Below are positions 43,358 through 52,322 of a stretch of 64,000 nucleotides of DNA, piece after piece. How positions within the stretch are numbered: position 1 is the stretch's first letter; each line of letters begins with the position of its first letter. The translations under genes and the position numbers were made by a program. Below the pieces are notes generated by a model. It was given only the letters and a program-made list of their open reading frames with translations. It searched no databases and had not been told where the DNA came from. The DNA is from Myxococcaceae bacterium (lineage in GTDB: Bacteria > Myxococcota > Myxococcia > Myxococcales > Myxococcaceae), in assembly GCA_004173515.1 (NCBI GenBank), contig SECN01000020.1, positions 47,985-111,984 on the forward strand, read 5' to 3'.

Positions 43358-45522
43358 GGCGCACCTCCCGCGAGCAGCTCCGGATGCACGGCGCGCACGG
43401 CGCCCTCCACGTCCAGGAACTCGGTGGCGCGATCCAACACCACCATGGAGCCCAGCACCCCCGCGCGCCGCGTCTCGCGCTGGAGGGCCACCTCCACCTC
43501 CGCGACGTCGAGGATGGCGTCCACCACCAGGCCCACCCGCGTGTCCGCGTGCGTGGTGACGACGACGGACAGCGACGCATCCACCGCGTGCCGCAGGCCC
43601 TCGGTGAGTCGCGCCGACGCGCCGGATTTCGCCTCCAGCACGGAGGCCACGCGCACCAGCGGCAGCAACTGGCCGTGGTAGCGCGCCAGCTCCATGCCCC
43701 CGCTCAGGTGCTCCACCTCCGTGAGGGGCAGCTCCTCCAGCCGTGCCACGCGCGACAGGGGTATGGCCACGCGGCCCTCCGCGCCGGTGCGGCACAGCAG
43801 CACCCGTTCGCGCGTGTCCACCGGCGCGGGCGCCACCGGGGGGGCGGCCTCCGGGACGACGTGGGTGGGGGCCTCGCTGACGGCGCCCACGCGGCGGCCC
43901 AGGCCCATGGCGTCCAGGATGAGCGCCACGCGCCCGTCGCCCAGCACCGTGGCGCCCGCGTAGCAGGCCAGTCCCTTGAGGTGCTTCCACAGCGGCTTGA
44001 CGACGATCTCCTCCGTGTCGTGGATGGCGTCCACCCACAGCCCGAAGGTGCGCTCACCGGCCTGGAGCACGACGAGGGTGGCGCCCTCGTCCAGCTTCGG
44101 CGCGGCGGGGCCCACGCCCAGCTCCGAGGCCAGGACCACCAGCGGCAGCAGCTCCCCGCGAAGCCGCAGCACGGAGGCGTCCTGGAGGCGGGTGATGTCG
44201 CGCCGGGCCTGGTCGGGCTCCAGCCACACCACCTCGCGCAGGCTCGCCTGGGGCAGCGCGTACCGGTCGCCCCGGCAGGTGACGAGCAGCGCGGGGATGA
44301 TGGCCAGCGTGAGGGGAATCTTCAGCGTGAACGTGGTGCCCAGGCCCTGACGGCTGTGCACCTCCACGGTGCCGCCGATGCGCTCCACCTGTGTGCGCAC
44401 CACGTCCATGCCCACGCCCCGGCCGGACAGCGACGTGACGCGCTCCGCGGTGCTGAAGCCGGGCATGAAGATGAGCATCAGCGCGTCCGCGTCCGACAGC
44501 CGCGCGGCCTGATCCGCCGTCAGCAGGCCCCGCTGCACCGCGACCTGCCGCACGCGCTGCACGTCGATGCCCGCGCCGTCGTCGGACATTCCCAGGTGCA
44601 CGAGCCCGCCCTCGTGGGACGCGCTCAGCGTCACGCTCCCCACGGGCGGCTTGCCCCGCTGCACGCGCTGCTCGGGCGTCTCCACCCCGTGGTCCACGGC
44701 GTTGCGCAGCAGGTGCGTGAGCGGATCATGCAGCGCCTCCACCAGCGTCTTGTCCAGCTCCGTGTCCGCGCCGTGGAGCACCAGCCGCACCTGCTTGCCG
44801 CACCCGTGCGCAAGCTCCCGCACCAGCCGGGGGAAGCGGTTCCACACCTGGCCCACGGGCTGGAGTCGCGTCTTCATCACCACCTGCTGCACCTGCGTGG
44901 TGACGACATCCAGCCGCTGCGACGCGGTGGCGAGGTCCGCTCCCAGGGTGGGGCCCGTCGTGCACTGAAGGATGCGGTTGCGCGCCAGCACCAGCTCGCC
45001 CATCAGGTTCATCAAGCGGTCCAGCAGCGCCACGTCCACCCGCAGCTTGGAGTCCACGCCGGTGGAGGAGCCGCGCCAGGGCAGGAGGCCCGGCACGGGC
45101 GGGGCCTCCGGAGCCTCCAGCGGCACGGAAGAAGCCGCCGCACCCGCCAGCCGGGCGAGCAGCGCGGCGTAGTCCACCGCGGGCTCCATGCCCGTCGCCT
45201 CGATGTGCTCCAGCGCCGCGCGCGCCGCGTCCGCCAGCGCCAGCAGCGTGGACACGCGCTCGCGCTCGAGCGTGAAGCGCTTGTCCCGCGCCAGCCCGAG
45301 CAGCTCCTCGGCGGCGTGCATCAGCCCCTCCAGGCGGGTGAAGCCCAGGAAGCCGCAGGTGCCCTTCACGGTGTGCAGGCTCCGGAACAACTGCGCCAGC
45401 AGGGCCTGCGAGCCCGGCTGCGCCTCCAGCTCCAGCACCGTCGCCTCGATGCTCTGCACGTGCTCGCGGGACTCGAGCAGGAACTCCCGCATCACGTCGT
45501 CCCACCCCGGAGTGTCACTCAC
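43354..45522 (-). CDS. cheA: CheA-type histidine kinase with two CheW-like domains
   Basis: A 722-aa protein. HPt domain with phospho-acceptor His50 (RSLHTVKG). No evident P2 CheY-binding domain; the linker of about 40 residues after the HPt is Pro/Ala-rich. Dimerisation helices at about residues 160-235 (RLMNLMGELVLARNRI), ATPase with RNAVDHG, DDGAGID and GRGVGMDVV, then two CheW-like domains (about 425-560 and 575-720). Lack of P2 and of any cheY nearby fits output through CheB or a distant regulator. First gene of the seven-gene che operon. Confidence 0.93.
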   Translation of the reverse strand: MSDTPGWDDVMREFLLESREHVQSIEATVLELEAQPGSQALLAQLFRSLHTVKGTCGFLGFTRLEGLMHAAEELLGLARDKRFTLERERVSTLLALADAARAALEHIEATGMEPAVDYAALLARLAGAAASSVPLEAPEAPPVPGLLPWRGSSTGVDSKLRVDVALLDRLMNLMGELVLARNRILQCTTGPTLGADLATASQRLDVVTTQVQQVVMKTRLQPVGQVWNRFPRLVRELAHGCGKQVRLVLHGADTELDKTLVEALHDPLTHLLRNAVDHGVETPEQRVQRGKPPVGSVTLSASHEGGLVHLGMSDDGAGIDVQRVRQVAVQRGLLTADQAARLSDADALMLIFMPGFSTAERVTSLSGRGVGMDVVRTQVERIGGTVEVHSRQGLGTTFTLKIPLTLAIIPALLVTCRGDRYALPQASLREVVWLEPDQARRDITRLQDASVLRLRGELLPLVVLASELGVGPAAPKLDEGATLVVLQAGERTFGLWVDAIHDTEEIVVKPLWKHLKGLACYAGATVLGDGRVALILDAMGLGRRVGAVSEAPTHVVPEAAPPVAPAPVDTRERVLLCRTGAEGRVAIPLSRVARLEELPLTEVEHLSGGMELARYHGQLLPLVRVASVLEAKSGASARLTEGLRHAVDASLSVVVTTHADTRVGLVVDAILDVAEVEVALQRETRRAGVLGSMVVLDRATEFLDVEGAVRAVHPELLAGGAP

Positions 45523-45695
45523 GGACGGCGCGCCCCTGACGCGAAGGCGCGCACGACGGGCATCTGAATGGATTGGTTCTGCCTGGCGCTGCCCATGGGC
45601 AACGGCCCCCCCGACCCGCAGGACTCCAGGGTCGAGCCGACAGCATGTCTCAATGTCAGAAAGGCGAAAGCTGTCCTGCGGGGAAGGTGCCCTGG

Positions 45696-46643
45696 TCAGA
45701 AGAACAGGCGAAGCAAATCAAACCGGGTCTCCGCGCCGAGCTTCCGCAACAGATTGGCCTGGTGGAATTTTACGGTGCGCTCGGTAATCCCGAGCACGGT
45801 CGCGATGTCGGTGGGCGAGCGGCCGAGCGCGAGATAACGCAAGACATCGCCTTCACGCTCGGACAGGCGCGCCGTCTGGGCCAGCCTTCGCACCTTCGCC
45901 TCGAAGAGGCCGGTGAGCGTGGTGTCGCCAATCGTGTGCACGCTGACGCGCGCGGTGCCGGCGCCCGTCGGGGTGGCGGTGACGACCTCGAAGCCCTCGC
46001 TGACGGTGGAGGCCTGTCTGACGATGGTGTGGGGCCAGGCCGTGGGGGACACCGCCGTCAGGGGACAGTCCTGGCAGGGCGTGTCGCGGTGGGCGAACGC
46101 GCCGAAACACGGACGTCCCACCGTGTCCTCGTGCTCCAGGTGGCCCGCGCGCCAGACGGACTTGAGCATCCCGAACGTCGACAGCTCGGTGGAGACCTCA
46201 TAGCTCAGGTCCTGGTTCTGGCCCGCTTCCCCATGGGCCACGGCACGTGCTGACACGGGCAGGGGAGGCCCGGAGCGGGTGACGATGGCGACGAGTCGCA
46301 GAGGCGGTCGGCCCACGGCCGCGACATCCAGCTCCACCGCCAATCGCTCTCCCTCGCGCGTCAGCACCTCCGTCTCCAACCGGTGCTCCGAACTGGTGAA
46401 GACCGCGCGCAGCGCCAGCCCCACCTGCCGGCCCTGTTCGCGCGGCGTACACACGTCCGTCCAACGGCGGCCCAGCAGCTCCTCCCGGGGGCGGTGCAGC
46501 AGCGACGTGAGCGCCCCATTGGCCAGCTCGATCCGCCCCCGCCGGTCCATCACGACGATGGGGCGCCCGTCCCGCTCCGCCAGCAGGGATGCCGTCAATG
46601 ACCAGTCCAAGGTGACCCCCCGCCCGTTGCAACCCCAATCCAC
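45696..46643 (-). CDS. PAS-domain LuxR-type transcriptional regulator
   Basis: About 315 aa from a GTG start; a TTG at 46610 behind a G-rich ribosome site is an equally good start. An N-terminal PAS domain (about 15-125) is followed by a linker and a Cys-rich block RPCFGAFAHRDTPCQDCP near residues 178-195, a pattern that could bind metal or an iron-sulfur cluster. The C-terminal LuxR HTH has LSEREGDVLRYLALG and TERTVKFHQANLLRKL. No receiver domain. It lies 173 bp upstream of cheA in the same direction and could control it. Confidence 0.82.
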   Translation of the reverse strand: MDWGCNGRGVTLDWSLTASLLAERDGRPIVVMDRRGRIELANGALTSLLHRPREELLGRRWTDVCTPREQGRQVGLALRAVFTSSEHRLETEVLTREGERLAVELDVAAVGRPPLRLVAIVTRSGPPLPVSARAVAHGEAGQNQDLSYEVSTELSTFGMLKSVWRAGHLEHEDTVGRPCFGAFAHRDTPCQDCPLTAVSPTAWPHTIVRQASTVSEGFEVVTATPTGAGTARVSVHTIGDTTLTGLFEAKVRRLAQTARLSEREGDVLRYLALGRSPTDIATVLGITERTVKFHQANLLRKLGAETRFDLLRLFF

Positions 46644-46747
46644 TTTTCCAGTGGAATGAAGGGCTTCAAAGGTTTCACGAGCTTACCGCGAAACGACAGG
46701 CTTCGCAGGAGGGGGGAGGCCGGGTGGCAACCCCCCAACCCTCTGGG

Positions 46748-46763
46748 TTGAGCCATGGCTCAA
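46748..46763. promoter_or_regulatory. 16-bp perfect palindrome in divergent promoter region
   Basis: TTGAGCCATGGCTCAA is self-complementary without spacer. It lies between the divergent LuxR-type regulator and STAS-like genes, 105 bases upstream of the former and 160 of the latter. A likely dimer-binding operator, perhaps for the regulator itself; this is inference. Confidence 0.4.
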
Positions 46764-46922
46764 GGCAGGCGCCGCGAACCGCGCCCGTCGCGCCGTCCAT
46801 TCCGGCGGGAGGGTAACGGTTCCTTCCCCGGGGAACGGGTGCGCAACCGGGACACCGCTGCGGACCTTCTTTGTGAACCTTCCGGTGGGGAGGCTCTCAA
46901 TCCAAGACAAGGAGACGTGTCC

Positions 46923-47630
46923 ATGGCGAATGGAATCACTCCGGGTGTGCTCAAAGAGGTCAAAGGCATTCTCTTCATCGGGTTCACGCAGGAGTCGGAC
47001 GACGCGGGCTCCGCGTCCGACGACCCCGCGCGACCGCTGTGCTTCCCGGACAGCGAGGAGCCCGAAGCGCGGCTCCTCGAGCTGCTCGATTCCCGGCTGA
47101 AGACGCAGCTACAGGATGTCGTCCTGGATCTGGGCAACGTCCATCGTGTGACCCCACGTGTCGCGGCCCTGGTGGCCGCCGTACATGAGCGGTTGGAGGA
47201 ACTGGGGGGACTGCTGCGCGTGATGAATGCTCCCGCGTTGGAAGAAGCGGTCAAGGCGTCGACGTTCAACGGGAAGGCGACGCCGGTGATGGACGAAGCA
47301 GAGGCCCTGCGAAGTTTGGCGGACGCCAACTTCTCCGTGAACGTCAAGGATTGGCCGCTGGAGGAGGGAACCGAGCTGTCCGTCCGGTTCTACACGCTGC
47401 CGACGCTCTACAGCGACAGCAGGTTCAAGAAGTATCTGGAGGTGGCGCGCCTCAAGAGTCCGTGTGTGTTTGATTTGAGCCTGCTCGTGGATGCGTCGGA
47501 CGTGCGACAGGCGCTCGACGCGCTGAAGGTGGCCGAAGCGCGGCTGAATGCCCCCCGCATCAAGGTCTTGCTCTCGCCCGAACTGCTTCGCCTCGCGGTG
47601 GGGCGCGCTTCAAGTCCTTCACCTGGCTGA
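46923..47630 (+). CDS. STAS-like domain protein
   Basis: A 235-aa cytoplasmic protein starting at an ATG behind GGAG. Residues about 45-115 resemble an anti-sigma-factor-antagonist STAS fold (VVLDLGNVHRVTPRVAALVAAVHERLEE, then LLRVMNAP). The usual phosphorylatable Ser/Thr after the buried Asp-Leu is replaced (NVHRVTP). A second domain of about 100 residues follows, ending in KVLLSPELLRLAV, perhaps a degenerate STAS repeat. No cognate kinase gene is adjacent. Confidence 0.6.
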   Translation: MANGITPGVLKEVKGILFIGFTQESDDAGSASDDPARPLCFPDSEEPEARLLELLDSRLKTQLQDVVLDLGNVHRVTPRVAALVAAVHERLEELGGLLRVMNAPALEEAVKASTFNGKATPVMDEAEALRSLADANFSVNVKDWPLEEGTELSVRFYTLPTLYSDSRFKKYLEVARLKSPCVFDLSLLVDASDVRQALDALKVAEARLNAPRIKVLLSPELLRLAVGRASSPSPG

Positions 47631-47784
47631 GGAGGCCCTGAACGTCTTCCGGAGCTCGGACGCCTGCTGAGCGTGCCGGAAACCTGGAACGTCACCTCGA
47701 TTCGAGGCAACCTCCTGCATTGTGTGGCCTTGGGGATTACTCCCAGGGTTCCACCTGGACCTCCGTAGGAAGGGAGCTGACTGC

Positions 47785-48843
47785 ATGAGCGCCTCGCGAC
47801 GACCCGCCCAGTTCGACCTCTTCACCGGCGCGCTCGAGGAAGCCCCCGTGTCGTCCCGCCGGCGCACCCAACCGCTGGCCCCGGCCCCGGTGTCGGACGA
47901 CCTGCGGGTCCTGGGCGAGCAATTGCCCCAGGGCGTCTACCTGGGTACGTCGTCGTGGACCTTCCCGGGGTGGACGGGGCTCGTCTATGACCACGAGGCC
48001 AGCACGACGCAGCTCGCGAAGGAGGGCCTGGGCGCCTACGCGCACCACCCGGTGCTGCGCACGGTGGGCATCGACCGGACGTTCTACGCGCCCGTGCCCG
48101 CCACCGCCTTCGCCGAGTACGCCCAGCAGGTGCCCGACAGCTTCCGCTTCCTCGTGAAGGCCCACGAAGCCTGCACGCTGGCGCGCTTCCCCGTGCACGA
48201 GCGCTACGGCGCGCACCGCGGACAGGTGAACGACCGCTTCCTCCAGGCCGCCTACGCGGTGGACCATGTGGTGGGGCCCTTCATGGAGGGCCTGGGCGAC
48301 AAGGCCGGCCCGCTCGTCTTCCAATTTCCGCCGCAGGACCCCGCGTCGCTCGGAGGCCCGGCGCGCTTCGTGGAGCGGCTGCACGGCTTCTTCTCCGCGC
48401 TGCCCAAAGGGCCGCTGTACGCGGTGGAGGTCCGCAACGAGGAGCTGCTGACGGAAGCCTTCGCTCAGGCGCTCGCGGACACCGGCGTGAGCCCCGTGCT
48501 CGCGGTCTGGGCCCACATGCCGCCCGTCGCGCGTCAGGCGAAGCTCACGCGCGCCTTCGAGTCCCGCGCCGTGGTGGTGCGCTGGATGCTGCCGCCCAAC
48601 CTGGGCTACGAGGAAGCGCGCGCCCGCTACGCACCGTTCAACAAGTTGGTGGACGAAGATGTTGGCACGCGCGACGTGCTGGCCCGGGTGTGCATGGCGG
48701 CGGTGCGGCGCGAGCGGCCCGTCTTCGTGACCATCAACAACAAGGCGGAAGGCAGCGCTCCCCTGTCCGCCATCCGGCTCGCGGAACGCGTCGTGTCACA
48801 CAAGGAGGAGGGCGGGCAGCGGAGCGTTGCTCACGCGACATGA
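47785..48843 (+). CDS. DUF72 family protein
   Basis: A 352-aa protein behind GGAAGGGAG. Residues about 50-330 follow the DUF72 TIM-barrel family: YLGTSSWTFPGW, IDRTFYAPVPATAFAEY, FRFLVKAHEACTL, LVFQFPPQ, YAVEVRNEELLTEAF and FVTINNKAEGSAP. The N-terminal 45 residues are an extra Arg/Pro-rich tail. The biochemical function of DUF72 is unknown. Confidence 0.85.
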   Translation: MSASRRPAQFDLFTGALEEAPVSSRRRTQPLAPAPVSDDLRVLGEQLPQGVYLGTSSWTFPGWTGLVYDHEASTTQLAKEGLGAYAHHPVLRTVGIDRTFYAPVPATAFAEYAQQVPDSFRFLVKAHEACTLARFPVHERYGAHRGQVNDRFLQAAYAVDHVVGPFMEGLGDKAGPLVFQFPPQDPASLGGPARFVERLHGFFSALPKGPLYAVEVRNEELLTEAFAQALADTGVSPVLAVWAHMPPVARQAKLTRAFESRAVVVRWMLPPNLGYEEARARYAPFNKLVDEDVGTRDVLARVCMAAVRRERPVFVTINNKAEGSAPLSAIRLAERVVSHKEEGGQRSVAHAT

Positions 48844-48881
48844 CTTGCGCGCGAGCACGGCGCTTGCTTACGTGAAAGGCC

Positions 48882-49187
48882 ATGAAGGCGATGACCGTGG
48901 CTGTCCTGCTGATGCACATGACCTCCGCCGGAGGCGCCGGCTCGGAGGAGAAGCGGGCAGGCAAGCATGCGCAGGACGCGGGCGGCGGGCAGGAAGGCGC
49001 CGTGACGAAGGAGGTCTCCTCCCTGAAGGGGGAGATCACCAGCCTCAAGGAAGAGTTCCGGCTCGCGCGGGAGAAGCAGCGTCTGGCGGCTGAAGAAAAG
49101 AAGCGCCAGGAGGAGGCTCGCTACGGTGTCCCGGCGAAAACCACCCCTGTCTCTGCCACCGGAGGGGCCGGAGCCCCCGCCCGATGA
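48882..49187 (+). CDS. Small coiled-coil protein, possibly exported
   Basis: A 101-aa product: a short hydrophobic N-terminus ([16 protein letters not shown]) that may act as a signal, then a charged coiled coil ([32 protein letters not shown] split over residues 47-78). It overlaps the downstream Smr gene by 62 bp in another frame, so one of the two boundaries may be wrong. No family recognised. Confidence 0.5.
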   Translation: MKAMTVAVLLMHMTSAGGAGSEEKRAGKHAQDAGGGQEGAVTKEVSSLKGEITSLKEEFRLAREKQRLAAEEKKRQEEARYGVPAKTTPVSATGGAGAPAR

Positions 49188-49458
49188 GGGCGAGGCGGTA
49201 GAAATCCCGGTCGATGGCAACCTCGACCTGCATCTCTTCCAGCCCCGCGAAGTGAAGGAACTCGTCACCGAGTACCTCTGGGCGTGTCGGCAGAAGGGCG
49301 TGCTCGACGTGCGCATCATCCACGGCAAGGGCACGGGCGCGCTGCGGCGCACCGTGCAGTCCCTGCTGCCCACGCTGCCGGAGGTGGACAGCTTCCGGAG
49401 CGCTGGGGAAGGCGATGGAGGCTGGGGCGCGACGTGGGTGCGCCTCAAGCCCCTCTGA
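49126..49458 (+). CDS. Smr-domain protein
   Basis: A 110-aa protein from a GTG behind GGAGG. Residues 35-110 form a Smr (MutS2 C-terminal) domain: [31 protein letters not shown] and the final Trp-Val-Arg-Leu strand. The HGKGTG loop is intact. Stand-alone Smr proteins are nucleic-acid nucleases. It is convergent with the helicase gene, 3 bp between the stops. Confidence 0.85.
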   Translation: MSRRKPPLSLPPEGPEPPPDEGEAVEIPVDGNLDLHLFQPREVKELVTEYLWACRQKGVLDVRIIHGKGTGALRRTVQSLLPTLPEVDSFRSAGEGDGGWGATWVRLKPL

Positions 49459-49461
49459 GCG

Positions 49462-52209
49462 TCAGGACAGCCAGAAGTAAGCGGAGGCGATGAGGGTGCG
49501 CTTCTCCGTCACGCGCCCCTTCTGGGCCAGCTCCGCCATCTGACGGTCCTTGGCCGCGTAGCGCTTCTCCTCCTCGTTGCGCAGCGACGCCAGCTTGCGG
49601 CGGTACTCGCGCTCCATCCGGTCCGAATTCGCCCGCGCCTTCGCGCGCTCCGCGGTGTCGTCCACGCCCGCGACTTCCTTGCGCGCGTCGATCCACGTCT
49701 GCCGCGCGGCCTCCACCACCTCGCGCGACTCCATCAGGCAGTCCTCGACGTAGCGGTCCGCGCGCTCGCGGGCCTTGTCCAGCTCCAGCGCGTTGCGGCG
49801 CTCGGCGGCCCGGATGAGCTCATCCTTGGCCGTCATCAGCGACTGCTCCTGCATGAGCTGCACGGACACCGGCGCCGGCTGACGGCGCTTCTCTTCCTTG
49901 GCCTCGAGCTTCGTGAAGTGGACCCCGTCCGTCAGCGGCAGGGCCCGGAAGCCGCCGTCCCGGTCCTTCACCAGCACCAGGTGCACCAGCTTCTCTTCCG
50001 GCTTCAGGCCGGTGATCTCGAACTTGTAGGCGAACCACCAGCCCTCGCAGCCGGCCAGCCGCGCCAGCCGGGACGGCAGGCTCGCCGCGTCCAGTTGCAG
50101 GTAGCTGACGGCGTCCTGGGTGCGGTCGCGCACGGCATAGGCGGCCTTGGCCACCTGGAGCCGTCCGGAGGTGCGGCTGCCCAGCACGGAGCCGGTGAGG
50201 GCGCGCGCTTCCTGCTGGCGGCGGGCCACCACCTCCTTGGCCTGATCTCCGGCCACGCGCAGCCGGCGGCGCACGTCGCCGTCGAAGCGCTCCAGCACCA
50301 CGGACTTCATCTCCGTCATGCGCTGGGTGATGGCGCCTTCCAGCTCCTCGCGCAGCTTGTCGAAGGCGATGTTGATGTCGGCCGGGTTGCGGCAGGACTG
50401 GTAGATGTCCAGCACGCGCCGCTCGAAGTCGACGCCGCTCTCCAGCGCGCCCAGGATTTCATCCGACGCGCCGAAGACGCCGTCGAAGAGGTTGAGCTTC
50501 TTCTCCAACAGCTCGAACAGGCGCGCGTCCGCCGCGTTCTGCCGGTTGAGGAAGTTCACCACCAGCACGTCGCGCTGCTGGCCGTAGCGGTGGCAGCGGC
50601 CGATGCGCTGCTCCACGCGCTGCGGGTTCCACGGCAGGTCGTAGTTCACGACCAGGTTGCAGAACTGGAGGTTCAGACCCTCCGCGCCGGCTTCGGTGCA
50701 GATGAGGATCTGCGTGCGGTTGCGGAAGTCGTCCACCAGCGCCCGGCGCTCCTCGGGCGAGCTGCCCGAGTCCCCGGACAGCAGCGAGATCTTGTCCTGG
50801 TAGCCGTGCTCCGACAGCAGGTTGAACAGATACTGCTGCGTGCGCTTGGACTCGGTGAAGATGAGCGCCTTCTCCGGCCAGCTGTGCGTGCGCATCACCG
50901 CGAAGGTGCGATCCAGCGCGCGCTTGAGCGCCTCACCCTTGGCGTTGATCCGGATGGAGTCCGCGAGGTCCGCGTACTGCCGCAGCTCCCAGACCTCCTG
51001 CTCCAGCGTGCGCACCGCGGGGGCCTTGGCGGGGTCGTCGGACCACTCCTCGCCTTCCTCCACGAACTGCTTGGCCTCTTCCGGCTCGAAGAGCGCCAGG
51101 GCCTGCTGGCCCAGCCGCGCGGCCTCCAGGCGCTTCTGGAGGTTCTCCGACAGCTTGCGCAGCGTGGGCGCGATGGCGAACGTGGAGGAGGCCAGCAGCT
51201 TCCGGTAGCACAGCGTCAGCAGCGTCTTCTTGCCCGGCTCGATGGCGGCGACTTCGGAGCGCTGGAGGTACTCGCTGACCTTCTCGTAGAGGTCGTGCTC
51301 CTCGGGGGAGGGGTTGAAGTCCTCCACGATGCTGCGCCGGTTGGTGTAGCGCACGTATTCGCGCACCTGACGGCGCAGCGTGCGCTGGACGACCGGGGCC
51401 AGCCGCTCCTTGAGTTCGCAGGCGGCGGCCTCCGTCATGCCGCCGCCCTCGTCCGCGCGGTAGCGGCTGCGGAAGGCGTGCTCGGGCCCGAGGATCTGCT
51501 CGTCCAGCAGCGACATCAGGCCGAACAGCTCCATCAGGTTGTTCTGGAGCGGCGTCGCGGTGAGCAGCAGCTTGGGGCGGCCCGCGAGTCCCGCGCGCAG
51601 CGCCTGGCCCATCTTGTTGTTGGGCCGGTGCGCGTTCCGCAGCCGGTGGGCCTCGTCGATGATGACCAGGTCCCACGGAATCTCCGCCAGCAGGTTCACG
51701 CGGTTGGCGGCGAACGGGTGCGAGCAGATGACGGGGAAGGGCTGGTCGAAGCAGTTGTTGTGGGCGCGCACGTTGCGGCCGTCCACCAACACGCTGTCCA
51801 GGTCGAACTTCTCGCGCAGCTCCGCATTCCACTGCGCGCGCAGCACCGCCGGCGCCAGGATGAGGATGCGGTTCTTGCCCTCCGCCATGAGCTGGGCCAC
51901 GACGAGGCCCGCCTCGATGGTCTTCCCCAGGCCCACCTCGTCCGCGAGCATGCAGCCGCCGCGCGACAGGGCGTCCATCGCGAACATCGCCGCTTCGACC
52001 TGGTGGGGGTTCAGGTCCACCTTCGCTTCGGACAGGGCGTTGGCCAGCCGCTGCTGCGTGTCACCGCTGCGCGCGAGCAGCTCCTCCGCCAGCAGCCGCT
52101 CGTGGAAGGGCGTCAACGCCGCCGCGACCAGTTCCTCCGCTGCGCGGGCCGCGACCGCCGCGGCGTCCGCCTCCACCTGCACCCTCAAACCCCTCGCGAC
52201 CTCCGCCAA
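49462..52209 (-). CDS. SNF2/RapA-type DEAH helicase-like ATPase
   Basis: A 915-aa protein. The start is taken as TTG at 52209 because GGGAGG lies at ideal distance and the following codons are typical; the frame is open further upstream without a better start. N-terminal Ala-rich helix, then helicase core: DEVGLGKTIEAG, LAPAVLRAQW, IIDEAHRLRN, LTATPLQNN, and C-terminal lobe with LIFTESKRTQQYL, EAGAEGLNLQFCN and EQRIGRCHRYGQ. About 300 C-terminal residues form a long helical/coiled-coil region rich in Arg and Glu. Likely remodels protein-DNA or RNA-polymerase complexes. Confidence 0.88.
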   Translation of the reverse strand: MAEVARGLRVQVEADAAAVAARAAEELVAAALTPFHERLLAEELLARSGDTQQRLANALSEAKVDLNPHQVEAAMFAMDALSRGGCMLADEVGLGKTIEAGLVVAQLMAEGKNRILILAPAVLRAQWNAELREKFDLDSVLVDGRNVRAHNNCFDQPFPVICSHPFAANRVNLLAEIPWDLVIIDEAHRLRNAHRPNNKMGQALRAGLAGRPKLLLTATPLQNNLMELFGLMSLLDEQILGPEHAFRSRYRADEGGGMTEAAACELKERLAPVVQRTLRRQVREYVRYTNRRSIVEDFNPSPEEHDLYEKVSEYLQRSEVAAIEPGKKTLLTLCYRKLLASSTFAIAPTLRKLSENLQKRLEAARLGQQALALFEPEEAKQFVEEGEEWSDDPAKAPAVRTLEQEVWELRQYADLADSIRINAKGEALKRALDRTFAVMRTHSWPEKALIFTESKRTQQYLFNLLSEHGYQDKISLLSGDSGSSPEERRALVDDFRNRTQILICTEAGAEGLNLQFCNLVVNYDLPWNPQRVEQRIGRCHRYGQQRDVLVVNFLNRQNAADARLFELLEKKLNLFDGVFGASDEILGALESGVDFERRVLDIYQSCRNPADINIAFDKLREELEGAITQRMTEMKSVVLERFDGDVRRRLRVAGDQAKEVVARRQQEARALTGSVLGSRTSGRLQVAKAAYAVRDRTQDAVSYLQLDAASLPSRLARLAGCEGWWFAYKFEITGLKPEEKLVHLVLVKDRDGGFRALPLTDGVHFTKLEAKEEKRRQPAPVSVQLMQEQSLMTAKDELIRAAERRNALELDKARERADRYVEDCLMESREVVEAARQTWIDARKEVAGVDDTAERAKARANSDRMEREYRRKLASLRNEEEKRYAAKDRQMAELAQKGRVTEKRTLIASAYFWLS

Positions 52210-52322
52210 GTCCCGCCTCCCATCCGTGGTTTGAAGCGCTCGCGCACGTGCGCGGACGTTTGAGGCGCGCCATTCAGGTCTTGACGAATGCGTCCGGCGC
52301 ACTCCACGAACGCGCGTGTGTT

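Noticed and set aside
43384..45567. 727-codon plus-strand frame opposite cheA
   Set aside because: Low-complexity His/Arg/Gln translation; cheA on the other strand is unambiguous.
49918..52263. 781-codon plus-strand frame opposite the helicase
   Set aside because: Antisense to a protein with all helicase motifs.
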